Positions 1-10,946 of a stretch of DNA of 22,773 nucleotides are shown here, piece by piece (the stretch's first letter is position 1; every line of letters begins with the position of its first letter). The notes under the pieces are model-generated. The model was not told the origin of the DNA. It saw only the letters and a program-made list of their open reading frames with translations, and did no database searches. Origin of the DNA: Chloromonas sp. AAM2 (Eukaryota; Chlorophyta; Chlorophyceae; Chlamydomonadales; Chlamydomonadaceae); the NCBI GenBank assembly GCA_004335635.1, contig QAXH01004131.1, positions 1 through 22,773 of the forward strand. The letters run 5' to 3'. The position numbers and the translations under genes were made by a program.

Positions 1-3000
1 TGGCGGTGTGGGAGGCAATGGCGGCGCTGGCGGGAACTGCAGCTAAGGTCAGTGGCCGCTGCAAGACTGAGCATGCTTTTGGTTCAACTGCTGCTAATTT
101 GTAGGCGTAAAGGGATATGGCAGTGACTGTGTAAGGCGAGGAGTTGGATTGGGTTATGGGAGGGCCATGGGGGATGGCTGGCAGCTTGGAAGGGAACGGA
201 GAGACCTTTGCTTTTTGCAGTTGGCACAAGAATGCTGACATGAACACGTTGCTACTCTTGGAACAGTCCAAGTGCCTGCAGGCTGCGGTTGGCTTACGTG
301 CAGGGACAGGGGCTGATTGAATGCTGTCTGTTGATACTCTACGCTATGAGTATCCGCAGACAGGACAAGGTGGTGGGTGAGGTTCAAGGAATGAAGAAGT
401 ATTTCAAGTCATGCGAGCACTATTAGTTCATGAGTTGGTGTATGTGCTGCTCGCCCTGCCTTGTGCATGTAGGTGGTGGGGGATGCCGATTACCGGGAGC
501 AGATGGACGCATGGGAGCATGCCGTGGGGCTGGGGGGCGGGCCTGAGTCATGGCTGGGCTACGCCACAGGTGGGTGCTGCACAGGCCCAAGTGTCCTTCG
601 GAGCTCATAGCCTACCACCTGGGCCAGGAAGGCGCTCTACTTCTCATTCAACCATCAGTCATTCAACCATCAGTCATTCAACCATCAGTCATTCAACCAT
701 CAGTCATGCAACCATCAGTCATGCAACCATCAGTCATGCAACCATCAGTCATGCAACCATCAGTCATGCAACCATCAGTCATGCAACCATCAGTCATGCA
801 ACCATCAGTCATGCAACCATCAGTCATGCAACCATCAGCCATGCAACCATCAGTCATGCAACCATCAGCCATGCAACCATCAGCCATGCAACCATCAGCC
901 ATGCAACCATCAGTCATGCAACCATCAGTCATGCAACCATCAGTCATTCAACCATCAGTCATGCAACCATCAGTCATGCAACCATCAGTCATTCAACCAC
1001 CAGTCATTCAACCACCAGTCATTCAACCATCAGTCATGCAACTGTCAGATGTGGCGGAATCTGACTATCTATGTGTGTATCACTCAATTCTTTGGAACGC
1101 TCAGGGGCAGCTTGTGCTTCCTCAATTGGTCAGTTTGCGGTGCATCATTCAGTCTGAGGTGTGTCCCTGCTGAGGTGTGTCCCTGCTGAGGTGTGTCCCT
1201 GCTGCTGCTCCATAATGTGTGCGCAAGCTGCCCTTGCCTTTCCCTGGTCCATGCAGGTGCAGTGTTGGCGGGCCAGGCAAGCCATGCAGGCGTCCTCTGC
1301 ACCGCTCTCAGGGCCGCTGCACAGCAGCCACTGCTGCCAGCCGCGCACAACCTAGCAGGCGCTGTGCTAGAGGCACGTGGGCAGTACAGCCAGGCGATAC
1401 GCGAGTACCAGACTGCGCTAATCCTGCAGCAGCAGCAGCAGCAAGCGGCAGCACCAATCGCCAGCACAGATCAGAGTCATGGTTCAGTTGATGTGAAACC
1501 AGCTGATGTAGTGGGTGCGCTAGGCGGTCCAGCAGCAGGGATGGATGGTGGTATTGGTGAGAAGGTGATTAAGCTGAATCTTGCCAGGGCGCTGGGCAGG
1601 GCAGGTGCCGTACAAGAGGCGGTACACGTGTACCGCGAGCTCGAAACGGTACAGGCGGCACAAGGGGATGCCATGGCACTGGCGACGTATGGCACCAGTT
1701 TGCTCCAGGTGCGGCAGCCACTGATGCGATTGATGCGTGTGCACTGCCATGTTCAATGCATTGTGATGTCGTTTGACAGGCCTTGTGGCTAAACAGTAAG
1801 GAAACAGAGGATGTGTACAGCTGCGCTGGACTGGGCACCATGTGAGCTCCTCGAACCTTGCTGTCTGGAAAGCCATGTCTGGAAAGCATCGCAGTGTGAT
1901 GCAAAAAGCAGCCACAGCGTGCTCGTCGCGCCCATGCCTGTGCTCTGTTGAAGCCGTTTGCCACTTGCATTGTCTTAAATGCATGCAACGGATCAGAATT
2001 CTTCGCTTGCCCTGCTGGCCACTACAATCGTTTCAAATGCATGCACCCATGTTTGTGCAAGTCCGTGAATGCGTGCAACTCAAAACGGAACCCATGTTTG
2101 CCCTGCCTGGTCCATGCAGTGTGAAGCCCAGCAGGAAGCTATCCAGCAGCTGGAGGCTGCCCTGGCCCTAGCCCAGTCACGTGTCACTGCCACCACCACT
2201 CCCTCACCACTGCCCGACGGCCACATGCCCATTCTCTGGCGCCAACTGCTCTCCACCCTCCTCGCCCTAACCCATGCGTACATCAGAGTGGGTCGGCCTG
2301 GGGACGCCCATGCAGTCGTGGCACACAACTTGGCGCAGCTGCCGCCTGGACTGAAGCAACTGTCGCAGCTGGGGCAGCAGTTGTGGTGTGTGCTGCTGGT
2401 GGCAGCTGCCACAGCGGGCGGACAGCTGCTGGGGCAGGTGGCGGCGGAGGCGGAGGCGTGGGCCAGGGGGTACCCCGAGTTGATTAATGCACAGGTGCGG
2501 GCCAGGTGGATGCATGCTGTTGTCTGATATACGCCATTCGTCACGCCCACCAGCATTGCTGTCATTAGCACTGCACCGGAAAACAGATCAAGACAAACCG
2601 GTTTCTCCATTTTTCGCCTAAGCTTGTGCTGCCAGCAGTTTGCCTGAATGGAGCAGCTGTGCTTTGTCCAGCAGCATCCAACCTGCCTGGCACATGCGAG
2701 CACAAGCCATCCATTGTCGTGCACTTATCTGCCAACACCCTACCTATCAACTTTGCCCACTGCAGCTGCGCGCCCACGTGCATTCCACACAATCAGCCTT
2801 TGCAGCCGCAGCTGGTGACCGCCCGACTGCCCTCTCCCATGCCGCTCGCGCCCTACACGCCTGCCCCTGGCAGCCCCACTGGCGCCTGCGACTGGCCCAA
2901 GCAGCAGGTGCCCTGGGCCCAACCCGAGCCCTGGCCTGCCTACGCATCACCCCAACGCCAACTTCACCCGCCGCTGCCGATTCTGACGCACTTTCCGGCG

Positions 3001-6000
3001 CTTCTGGCTCCTCTGCTCAGCCCCAAGCCACCACCCACCACCAACCCGTTAGTAAGATTCCTGTGGCAGGGGACGCCCCCGCCAACCCACCCCTGGCGGT
3101 TATCACTCCTGGCTCGCTCACACCCACGTGCCTGGGGCCTGAGCACGTGCAGCCTCAGGACCCATGTGGCCCCGAGCAACGGGTGGCTGCTGTCCTGGCG
3201 ATGCAGCCTACGGGTGGCTTGTCCGCTCAGGAGGTGCAGGCGGTCGTGAATCAGTTGGTGAGGGTGCCACGTGGCTATTCGGTTGGAGGGTCTGCTGGGC
3301 GTACAGACTGAGTGCTGCATGCAGCTTTGCCCGGGTGCCAGGTTGATTGCAATCAGCAAGCTCGGTGACAATTCAACAGTAAGCGCTGTGCTGCCGAAGC
3401 AGTGCAGGAGAACACAAGTGCTCAAACCTAGGACGAGCCTGTTGGCCAAGCGTTTTTGCCTGCGCATCTTCACCTTTTTGCAGGTCCGCGTTGTTCACGT
3501 GGTGCCATGGGACCACGGTGCCTGGCACCTGCTTGCGCTGGTATCCCTGCAGCTGGCAGCGGGCACTCGCCAGGCACATGCATACCGCAGGGCGCTGTGC
3601 AGGTGGGTGGGCAGCCCCTGTGCCACAGGCTGCCTTGGATTTGTAACATGGCAAGAAGCAACAGTGCCAGGAAGAGCAGCTCTTTGTATACCACAGGCTG
3701 CCTTGATTGTGTGACGTTGCAAATAGGCGCGATGCCAGGAGCAATGTCAGCAACAGAAGCCGATGGCATGTTAGCAGCAACAGCAGCCACAGCCACCACT
3801 TGCCATTATCTTGTTACCAGCTGGGCTTGTTGTCCAATGAGCTGGTTCTAGGCCTGTGCATGACAGGCATACTTGTAGCATGGGTGGCTGCTGGGGTTGT
3901 CTGATTCCCGTGTGCATGCATGCATGCATGCCAGTTTGCGACGCAGCCTGCCGACCGGGGCCTTGTCCTGAATGCATGCTGCAGGACGCGTGCTGCACTC
4001 GTCCATGTGCGTCGGGCGCTGGGCCATGCAACGCAGCCTGGGGATGCGTCGTGTCTGGCAGGCATGGTGTGCCGCCTGCAAGTGGTGCTCAGCGAATGTC
4101 ATCTCAATGCACGAATGACGGGCGGAAGGAATGCAGCTCAGGACGTCGCGGAGGAGGCGTGAGTGACCAGGAGTAGGCCAGGGTAGGCCAGGTTGTCAGC
4201 AAAAGAGATGAGGAGGGAGCTTTCTCGACACAGAGCAGGATGCTGTGGCTTGAACACAGACATGCTTTCAGGTCATGCACCAGCCAACAGCTGCACAGAA
4301 CATGTACCAGGTTGACAACCCTAGCCCCAGCAGGCAACCATCATGATTGTCAAGTGCAGTCAGCAAGACATGGTCATGGTGACATACATGGGGCTGTGCA
4401 GCATGCAGGCATATGTGCATGCACACAACCATACTGGAGACATGTACTGTCATAAGGGCACCGCATATCTTCAACAGCTGCTTGCGTTGGTTGGTCATGT
4501 GCAGGTTGAGGTGGGCCCAGGAGCGGGGCCTGCCCACTGGCCCGGCACACTGGCAGCTAGGGCGCGTGGCAGCAGCAGGCAAAGACCTGCCAATGGCAAA
4601 GGCAGCCTTCACAGCAGCGGCTGAGGCAGGCGATGTTGCAGCGCTCTTGGAGCATGCACACCTGCTCAGGACCACAGGGGACGGGCATCAGCAGCAGGCG
4701 TGGAAAGGTTTGCAGCAGCAGGCACAGGCGGCTAGTGCAGTTGAGGGCGTTTCTTTACACGGTTGTCAGTTGTTGCACGTGGTTCAGTTGATTGAGTGCG
4801 GGGCGCTGGTGGAGGCGCGGGATGCAGTTCTCGAACTGCTGAGGGACCAGCAGGTGGGACCAGGAGAATTGCAGGGGATTTGGATGTGCTGGACAAGGGA
4901 AGTGGAAAGATTTGCCAAGGCAAGCGCATAACGTTCGGAAAGGCAAGGGTATCAAGGGAATCAAAAAGAGGGTTATAGGTAGGGATAGCGAGGGAATAAA
5001 GGGGTGTGTCATCAGGAAAAGCGTGTGATGTCAGTACCCGCAGCAGCACCCAGTAACTTGTCATTGCATGTCCATTCATGTTGACCGCAGCAACTGCACA
5101 AATGACACGTACCACGCACAGTATCGCAGTGACGAGCATGTCTAGGCAAGTCCAGGCCAAGCATCGTTGTCCTTGTCGCTCCCTTCGCACGCAGGCGGCT
5201 ACAGCCAACAGTCCACCATCCGCCCAGGCAGCGGTCTATGTGCTGTTGTCGCGCGCTGCGGCTGCACTGTCACACGCGTCTGCCCAGGACTCGGCCTTGG
5301 GCCTGACTGAGGGGTTGCCTGCCGCACACCAGCTGGCGGTGGAGGCAAAGTGAGTCGAGCTGGCCTGTCCGTGTTCTGTCATCGGAAGTGATGCCACTCA
5401 GTGAGGTAGAAACATGGCGCTCCAACCTGCTTACGGTGGTGACCTCACATACCAATTTTCCAGGTTGGGTCAACCAGGCTCGCCTCAACTGTTCCTACTT
5501 ATCAATCTGTCCGTCCTTTGCTGTTACTGAAACATGGTCAATCGTGTGATGGATGTATCAAACATGCCACGCGATGAGTACAAAGGTCACGCACGGTTCT
5601 AGTTGCTAAGCTATAGCAGCACACTCTGTTGCAAGCGGCCACTCCGGCAGCACGCACAAGCACCAATCAAAGCTACCCGCAATTACTATTGCACTCCAAA
5701 TTAAGGCTGGGCCCAACCCTATGCATCACAGGTGGGCGGCTGGCTCTGCCATCAAGCTCCTGTCGTCGCGCTATGGCCCCGGTGCCGCCACACTAGTGCT
5801 GCCTCCTGCGGGGAGCGCACCTCTGGCGCCAGCCGCCAGGTGTAGCCGTGCGGCTCCCAGTCTGGCTGCAGCGGCCAGCTGCCTGGCAGCTGCTGAGACC
5901 TTGCTGGGAAAGAAGGACAAGGCAGCTGCAGCTCTTAATCTGGTTAGTGCGGGTATAAGTTAATGGCAAAGCACAGCCAATGTGCACAGCACAGCACGAC

Positions 6001-6385
6001 AGTCGGTGGTATTGGACGAACCTGCTCCTGTGCAGAGCCATGCAAGAGCAGGTCCATAGATGTGAACACTGCATGATGGGGTTTGGTGGCAGCAGGTGTC
6101 TTAATTGACAGTGGCCGTGTTACCACACGTCACCCGTCTGTGTGGTGTCTTTTGTATCTGCAGGCACTCTCTGCATCAGGCCCTACTCCAGCGGCCCCCG
6201 TACTGGCAGCCCATGCGTGCATGGACGCGCCGCAAACAAGCTCACGTGCAGACAGCATGCCAATGCCAACGGCCAGCCCATACGTGCGCTCAGCTGCGCG
6301 CTTGGTGCATGCACACCCGTGCTCATGGATAGGCTGGCAGCAGCTGGCCCAGGCAGCAGCGCACCCAACAGCCCCTGCGTGCTAG
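1..6385 (+). CDS. TPR-repeat protein, probable SKI3/TTC37-like subunit of the Ski complex (3' part, 11 exons)
   Basis: Exons read as 1-47 (cut by the window edge), 473-569, 1257-1708, 2120-2494, 2766-3257, 3484-3606, 3935-4158, 4505-4853, 5195-5349, 5732-5942 and 6164-6385 (TAG stop). All junctions use GT/AG and all phases agree, giving 914 residues in frame. The product is Ala/Leu/Gln-rich helical repeat protein. Clear TPR-like helix pairs lie at about 1328-1420 (LAGAVLEARGQYSQAIREY), 1563-1655, 2796-2912, 3935-4060 and 4505-4640. There is a six-Gln run, low-complexity linkers, and recurrent V/LVH-x-PW/C-type repeats near 3490-3530 and 6290-6350. A very long TPR array with such repeats up to the C terminus fits SKI3/TTC37, the scaffold that holds the SKI2 helicase and SKI8 and feeds cytoplasmic mRNA to the exosome. 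The family name is inferred from architecture; another large TPR protein is possible. The N terminus lies left of the window. Choice of donor is least certain for exons 2766-3257 (3264 is an alternative) and 3484-3606 (3603 is an alternative but out of phase). Confidence 0.8.
644..1048. repeat. 15-bp minisatellite, 27 copies, inside an intron of the TPR gene
   Basis: There are 27 consecutive copies of a 15-bp unit (consensus TCATGCAACCATCAG), 405 bp with no indels. Only three positions vary much: T or G in CATTCA/CATGCA, T or C at the first base of a copy (copies 14 and 16-18 begin with C), and T or C in CCATC/CCACC (copies 24-25). Copies 1-4 and 24-26 are of the CATTCA type; most of the middle is CATGCA. 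The last copy is degenerate. The array fills about 59 percent of intron 570-1256, whose flanking exons join in phase (G|GT, Gly), so it is not part of the mature coding sequence. Because 15 is a multiple of 3 and the unit lacks a stop, all three + frames stay open across it. Confidence 0.97.
1155..1202. repeat. 16-bp tandem repeat, three perfect copies, same intron
   Basis: Three identical copies of TGAGGTGTGTCCCTGC lie head to tail at 1155-1170, 1171-1186 and 1187-1202. They are in the same intron as the 27-copy array, about 55 bp before the acceptor at 1256. The unit is unrelated to the 15-bp unit. Confidence 0.95.
1427..1444 (+). repeat. CAG trinucleotide run encoding six Gln
   Basis: Five CAG codons followed by CAA, in frame within exon 1257-1708 of the TPR gene, encode a six-glutamine run directly after a TPR helix pair. 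It opens a low-complexity linker before the next repeat. It may vary in length between strains. Confidence 0.9.
3623..3758. repeat. Diverged tandem duplication with 68-bp period, intronic
   Basis: CCACAGGCTGCCTTG occurs exactly at 3623-3637 and 3691-3705. A second shared word (GCCAGGA) recurs at the same 68-bp spacing (3666 and 3734). The rest of the two units is only partly alike. The block lies in intron 3607-3934 of the TPR gene and probably reflects an old local duplication. Confidence 0.6.
3913..3930. repeat. (TGCA)n simple repeat just upstream of a splice acceptor
   Basis: About 4.5 units of TGCA, containing four overlapping GCATGC words, end three bases before the AG acceptor at 3933-3934. 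The usual polypyrimidine tract is replaced here by this alternating purine-pyrimidine run. Confidence 0.85.
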
Positions 6386-6690
6386 TGCGCAAGATCTGAT
6401 ACGTTGCAGCACAGTTCCGTGCCAATCTCCTGTTCATGTTTGAAACGTGCTATGGGTAGCTTTCTCAACATGTGAAGACGATGGCCTCATTGCTCCTCAT
6501 GCATGCTGTATCCAAAACGCCCTTGCACGATTTGGAAGTTTGCAAACCGCCTCCCCAAATTTCGAAGACCATGCTCTGCAGCCAATCTCTGGTAACTAAG
6601 TCTATCTTTCAACAAAGCAGGTTGAATTGCCACGTGGTGGAGTACGGGGCGACTAACATCTTCTAATTGGTCATCTGTCTAGTCATCTGT

Positions 6691-6695
6691 TGTAA
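6691..6695 (+). terminator. Candidate TGTAA poly(A) signal of the TPR gene
   Basis: TGTAA, the usual polyadenylation signal of green algae, lies 306 bp after the TAG stop at 6385 and before the next gene. The pentamer is short, so the assignment rests mainly on position. Confidence 0.4.
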
Positions 6696-7048
6696 GCACT
6701 GTTAGGCTAGGCTTTCAGTGCCCGAGTGTTTTGGTGCTTTTCACGGCCGTACCCAATCTGTAGGCTCTTCACCAGATCTGTCATGTTGGCAAGCGAGGAC
6801 AGACATTTTGCACTGTATGTGTCAGTGGGCCATCCCAACAATGAGGTTGAACGCCTGTCAGATTGGGTCACACAACAGTCAGAACGGCCTTCGAAATCGC
6901 CGCTGCCACCGGAGCTTTGCTACTCCCGTAGTATGCGACATTAGAGCTCGGACGCGTGAGAGGTCGACCCACGCAAGAGCTTGATGCGCGCCGTGCAGAA
7001 ACCCTACATTGTGGCCAGGCGCTCCTGACCAGGGCAGCACCAGTAGTG

Positions 7049-8735
7049 ATGGACAAGGATATTAGGTGAGGCTTGCTGATCCATCAAATGTCTGGTGAGC
7101 TCATGGCATCATGGGCTGCACCGATTTCCATCGTAAAGGAGGGTTGTGACGCTTCCTGATGCTCAAGCGACTGAGGTGCATGATGTGGGCCACGGGTAGG
7201 ACGGCAACTTATGTCTCTGTGGTCGTGACCATGCTTTATTCGGGTTACGGGTAGAACGGCAAGCTAGGGCAGCCCCTGCAGCATGCGAGCACGACGAAAC
7301 CCTAGTGATCATGAAGAGCCTCGGCTTGTTTCAGATGCACACACCCAACGCATTGCCTTCTTTCTGCATTCCTAATAATAGTGTGCAGGAGCATGTGGCC
7401 TACCGGCAGGCCGCCAGGCGCTTGTGTCGCAGAACTAGACGGTGCCATGCATGCTCATTCCATGCCGAAAACCACCCACGTTTGCGCAGGCGCAAAGCAG
7501 CTGAAGCTGCGATGCGAAGAGAAGCAGAGTCCAAAGGTGTCCCTATGGCAGTGTCCTTGCCGCCCACCGTCATCGATCTGTCCGCCGAGCCACAAACACC
7601 ACCCCGCGCCAAGCGCCAACCACGAAACCAGGGCGGCGAGGAGCAACCAGCTGCACCACGTCGCAAGCCAGCGGCAGCAGCCCGTTTGCGGTGGACTGAC
7701 GCGGAGACGGAGCTTCTGTACAAGACAGACGACTTGATCACCGAGCTTTTTGACTCCGCCAACGTCGAACGAGGCGCACTCTCGGAGCAGCACCTCCCTC
7801 CGCCGTCTATCGCTGGACGTGTGCAAGCACTGGTGGATGCCCTGCCCTTCTTCAAAACTGCCACCCTCAGAATTCGATATGCAGCGGTCAGTCGAGGCAC
7901 GCTGCCCCGTCCACTTCTTCATCTGCCCGAGGAGTATCTGGAAGCTGCACGGCATGCAGCGGAACGGCTGCTTTCGTCTGCCTTGGCAGCATATGCCACT
8001 GGCTCCCCAAGGGGTAGAAAGCGGCAAAAGGTCTCTGCGAGCACGGCGGCAGCCAGTGCTCCGGCTGCGAAAATGCTGGGCGACCATATCATGCCCGGTG
8101 CTTTGGCGCAGCCCCAGCCTTCGTCAGGGACAGGACGCAGAGCCGATCAGCGTATAACGCTGCGCCAGGTTGGTGAACGCTACGCAGGTACAAGACACTT
8201 CAACGAGCTTGTGCCAGAAGACATGAGCTAGAGGGATCGTGTGTGTTTGTGATCGGTCTTGAAGGCATGCAATTGGCAGCCAGGGAAAAGGCCACTGAAC
8301 AGCCAAGAGAACAGACCTTGCAAGAACCCAGCTCAGGGCAGGGCACGCTCAGGGATAGAACAGGCGGTAGGCAGGACAACCACGCCGTGCAACCTGCTTT
8401 GATTGGATTGCATGCAGGCCAAGGCGAGGAAGATGAAGGCCCACAGAATGCAGGCAGATCACATCGCTACGCTGCACGACGATCACACCTTTTTCACATG
8501 GTACGAGTGCACGAAGGAAGTGTGCGAGTGGGGCAGCAAGAAGTGCATTGACTGCAACAAGCAGCGGCAGCTCAGGAGCGGCAGTCTGTACAGGCTGGAG
8601 TGGTCAACTGTGTCGTACCCGGATCCTGACACACGGGAGTGGATGGATTCCCATCAGATCACCATCAAGTTCATGTGTCTAGGCTGCGCCTTGGAGCATG
8701 ATGTTAAAGAGCCCGGTACAGCACCTACAAGCTAA
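7049..8735 (+). CDS. Unrecognised protein with SIM-like motif, Myb/SANT-like segment and C-terminal Cys cluster
   Basis: Proposed exons are 7049-7065, 7490-8168 and 8418-8735 (TAA stop), giving 337 residues in frame. The first junction joins AG|G (Arg) across a GTGAGG donor at 7066. The second uses a weaker GTTGGT donor at 8169 and a TGCAG acceptor at 8417. Unspliced, exon 2 would run to a TAG at 8229. Visible features, in order: a charged helix; VIDL followed by an acidic residue (about 7571-7590), like a SUMO-interaction motif; a Pro/Arg-rich linker; RWTDAETELL to FFKTATLRIRY (about 7689-7880), which resembles a divergent Myb/SANT domain; a basic patch GRKRQKV (about 8010-8030), like a nuclear localisation signal; and Cys spaced C-x4-C-x6-C-x2-C with a later C-x2-C in exon 3, probably zinc-binding. 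I do not recognise the family. The frame stays open upstream to 6932 and includes an RGRP (AT-hook-like) motif, so an earlier start or extra 5' exon is possible. A nuclear DNA- or chromatin-associated role is inference. Confidence 0.55.
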
Positions 8736-10946
8736 GCTCAATTAGGCAAGGAGCTTCCTGCAGCGCCTTTAGCTGGGCCTGCCACCTTTGGTTCAACGCG
8801 CATGATTGGTCAAGGCAAGCTCGGCTGGACAGTGTGGCTGGTTCTACAGCGAAGCAAGGCGATGGCATATTTGAGGCTGTATGTTTCTGCTACTACAATG
8901 CTTTTTCTTTTGCTTTGCCGCACTAAGGGTGCACGCCACGAAGCTGGTATGAACAGGGGCAGAGGCACCATTGCATTGTCAGACGTTGAGCATTGCAAGC
9001 TGCATGCCCTGCATGAGGCAGCCTCGGCCCTGTTCTCTAGTAGTTCCACTGAATACTCGTTTCTCCATTCTCGAGCTGACCAACAATCTGGGTTCGGTGT
9101 GGTCAGGACGATGACCGTTGCTGTATATGACTTTGTAGACATCACATTGTGTACATCTTGTTATGCAAGCTGCTGCTGGTGCGGCCATTCGTTTTGCCAG
9201 GTTGCCAGAACGACTAGCACCTGTTGCCATTCTTTGGGCTCACAGCTGCACAACAGCAGTATGCTGGTGCATTGCTTCAGCTTACCTGCTTCAAGGGTAA
9301 AACAGTCTCAAAGTACCTGGGTCACTTGTTCGCTCATAAAAAGAAATCAGAATCAGCTGCAGGCCTTTATAAAAATGCGGTGTGCAGTATCAAAGCATTA
9401 CCTGCATGATGAAGTCGTGCGCATGTGTCCCAGATCCACCAAGGGGCGACGGTAACAGACCCACCATGGGGTGTGATACCCCTTACAGCTAAGGTCATAT
9501 AGGCTGATCGGATACTAGGCCGATCGGAAACAGGGGACTGTCACTGTACCTGGGTCACTCAAGGAAGGAAATACATAGATGGGACGAACATTCACTTTCT
9601 GGTGGGCGAGAGACGTTGGAGTGGCAAGGCAGGTTTCCCAAGCGAACAGTGGTAGTGTGCCAAAGACTTGTTCGATCCTGTTGCTGATTTGTGGATCATG
9701 GAAAAGCGTCTACACGCTTAGGCCATCAACCATCCAGTGTTGCGTCACCAATTGTCACAAAAATGTCCCAGAACTGGGCAAACATGTGTTTTTTTTACAA
9801 ACTACGCCAATACACCTAATGCCTGCCCTTGATGTCGTCCTTGCTGCGGTCAAACCATTACAGCCCACACGCCTGTTTGGAACAGAAAGCATTAGTGCAA
9901 TCACATACGTGCATTCGTGTTGCAACAATCAATGTTTGGACAGTTGTCAGTTAGATAGGTGTTGTGACAGCGGCGAATCAGCCGGGGCGGTTGTGCCTGT
10001 TCCATGGATAGCACTCGGGTCCCCCTCCTCCTCATCAGGGGAATCCTACACACACGGACACCAAGCAAGGGCACGAGCGCATTCTTATACACCATTTTCA
10101 TGCTCCACAAAAACGTGAGTGCTTCAAACCACATGCCAAGCGGATTCATGGTACAGCTAACTATCACAACCTTGCATGCGCCTGCAAAACCAACCCAAAA
10201 CATTGATTGTACAACGCACAAACAAAAAAAGACTGGCAACTGCAAGGACACCAGAGAATTAATCAATTGCGCTGCGAACAAGCAGCAAAGAGGGTTCACG
10301 ACTGGTATCGTGACAGAATCCAGCACTTGAAGCCTCGTTTCTTTTGCCACATCTTCTGTTCAGCATAGCCGCTCAGCAACCTTGTGCGGCCTGGGCTCAA
10401 AAGACACGACCAAACAGGTTGATTGTCTTTTGAATGTGTTCAATCAATCTGGATGCGGTAATGCAGAACTTGACGTTGGTTAGCTATCTGGTGCCTGGCA
10501 CAATTCCAATGCGGCATCACTCGCAGGGCTGCAAATGTTGCAGCAACCACGGGGTCCTGTTTCAAAACTCCAGGTTGCATAATCTCTTTCCCGCCTCTAC
10601 TGCAGTCGCTTGCAACGCATCCAGTCTTACATTGTGCGCCAATGCAGTGCACAGCACGGGCGTGAAGCCAGGGCCTGGTGCGCAAGGCCATGCACTGAAT
10701 CGCCCGCTTGTCCCTTTCCAAATCATCACAGTCTCAACTTTCCATGCAGAATGGTGGCCCCACTAGGCTTCCATACCACCGTGATGACTGCTGGATTCGT
10801 GCAATTCAATTCACATCGTTGCAGCAGCTGTGAGACTGCTTGATTGAGCTGCCTCTCCGTCTGGCTACTTGCTGCACCCCAGCTGTTGCAACTGCATGCC
10901 GATGTGCATGGGCTGAAATCCGTTGCTGCGCCCCCTCCAGGCCTGG
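8736..10946. other. Convergent intergenic region without a supported gene
   Basis: This 2.2-kb space lies between the 3' ends of the unknown + gene and the - strand NFU gene. Open frames occur (8802-9455 and 9579-10118 on +, 9901-10350 on -), but their translations are Cys/Ser-rich, match no domain I know and show no phased exon neighbours. Small features are a 5-bp-stem hairpin GGGGT-x5-ACCCC at 9468-9482 and an exact 14-bp direct repeat GTACCTGGGTCACT at 9313-9326 and 9546-9559. No TGTAA is visible for the + gene. The region must hold both 3' UTRs. Confidence 0.6.
10627..10631 (-). terminator. Candidate TGTAA poly(A) signal of the NFU gene
   Basis: TTACA on the + strand reads TGTAA on the NFU coding strand, 316 bp beyond the stop codon at 10947. 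The distance is close to that of the TPR gene's candidate signal. Confidence 0.4.

Noticed and set aside
221..297. Possible exon of the TPR gene after a TTTTTGCAG acceptor
   Set aside because: The translation looks plausible, but its entry and exit phases do not match the exons at 1-47 and 473-569, which fit each other directly.
644..1048. CRISPR-like array
   Set aside because: Units are contiguous, 15 bp, with no unique spacers and no cas genes; it is a eukaryotic minisatellite.
411..1173. Forward ORFs encoding long HATIS or QPSVM pentapeptide repeats
   Set aside because: They are translations of the intronic 15-bp minisatellite. The TPR exons at 473-569 and 1257-1708 use another frame and join in phase across it.
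7305..7489. Upstream extension of the unknown protein from an ATG at 7305
   Set aside because: The segment is Arg/Cys/His-rich and unlike the rest. The acceptor at 7489 joins in phase with the GTGAGG donor at 7066, so I treat it as intron, though it cannot be excluded.
9313..9559. Exact 14-bp direct repeat GTACCTGGGTCACT, as a possible element boundary
   Set aside because: One such repeat is about what chance gives in a window this size, and nothing between the copies resembles a mobile element.
9901..10350. 149-residue - strand ORF with hydrophobic segments
   Set aside because: No family motif, biased Cys content, and no phased exons nearby; it lies beyond the NFU 3' end.
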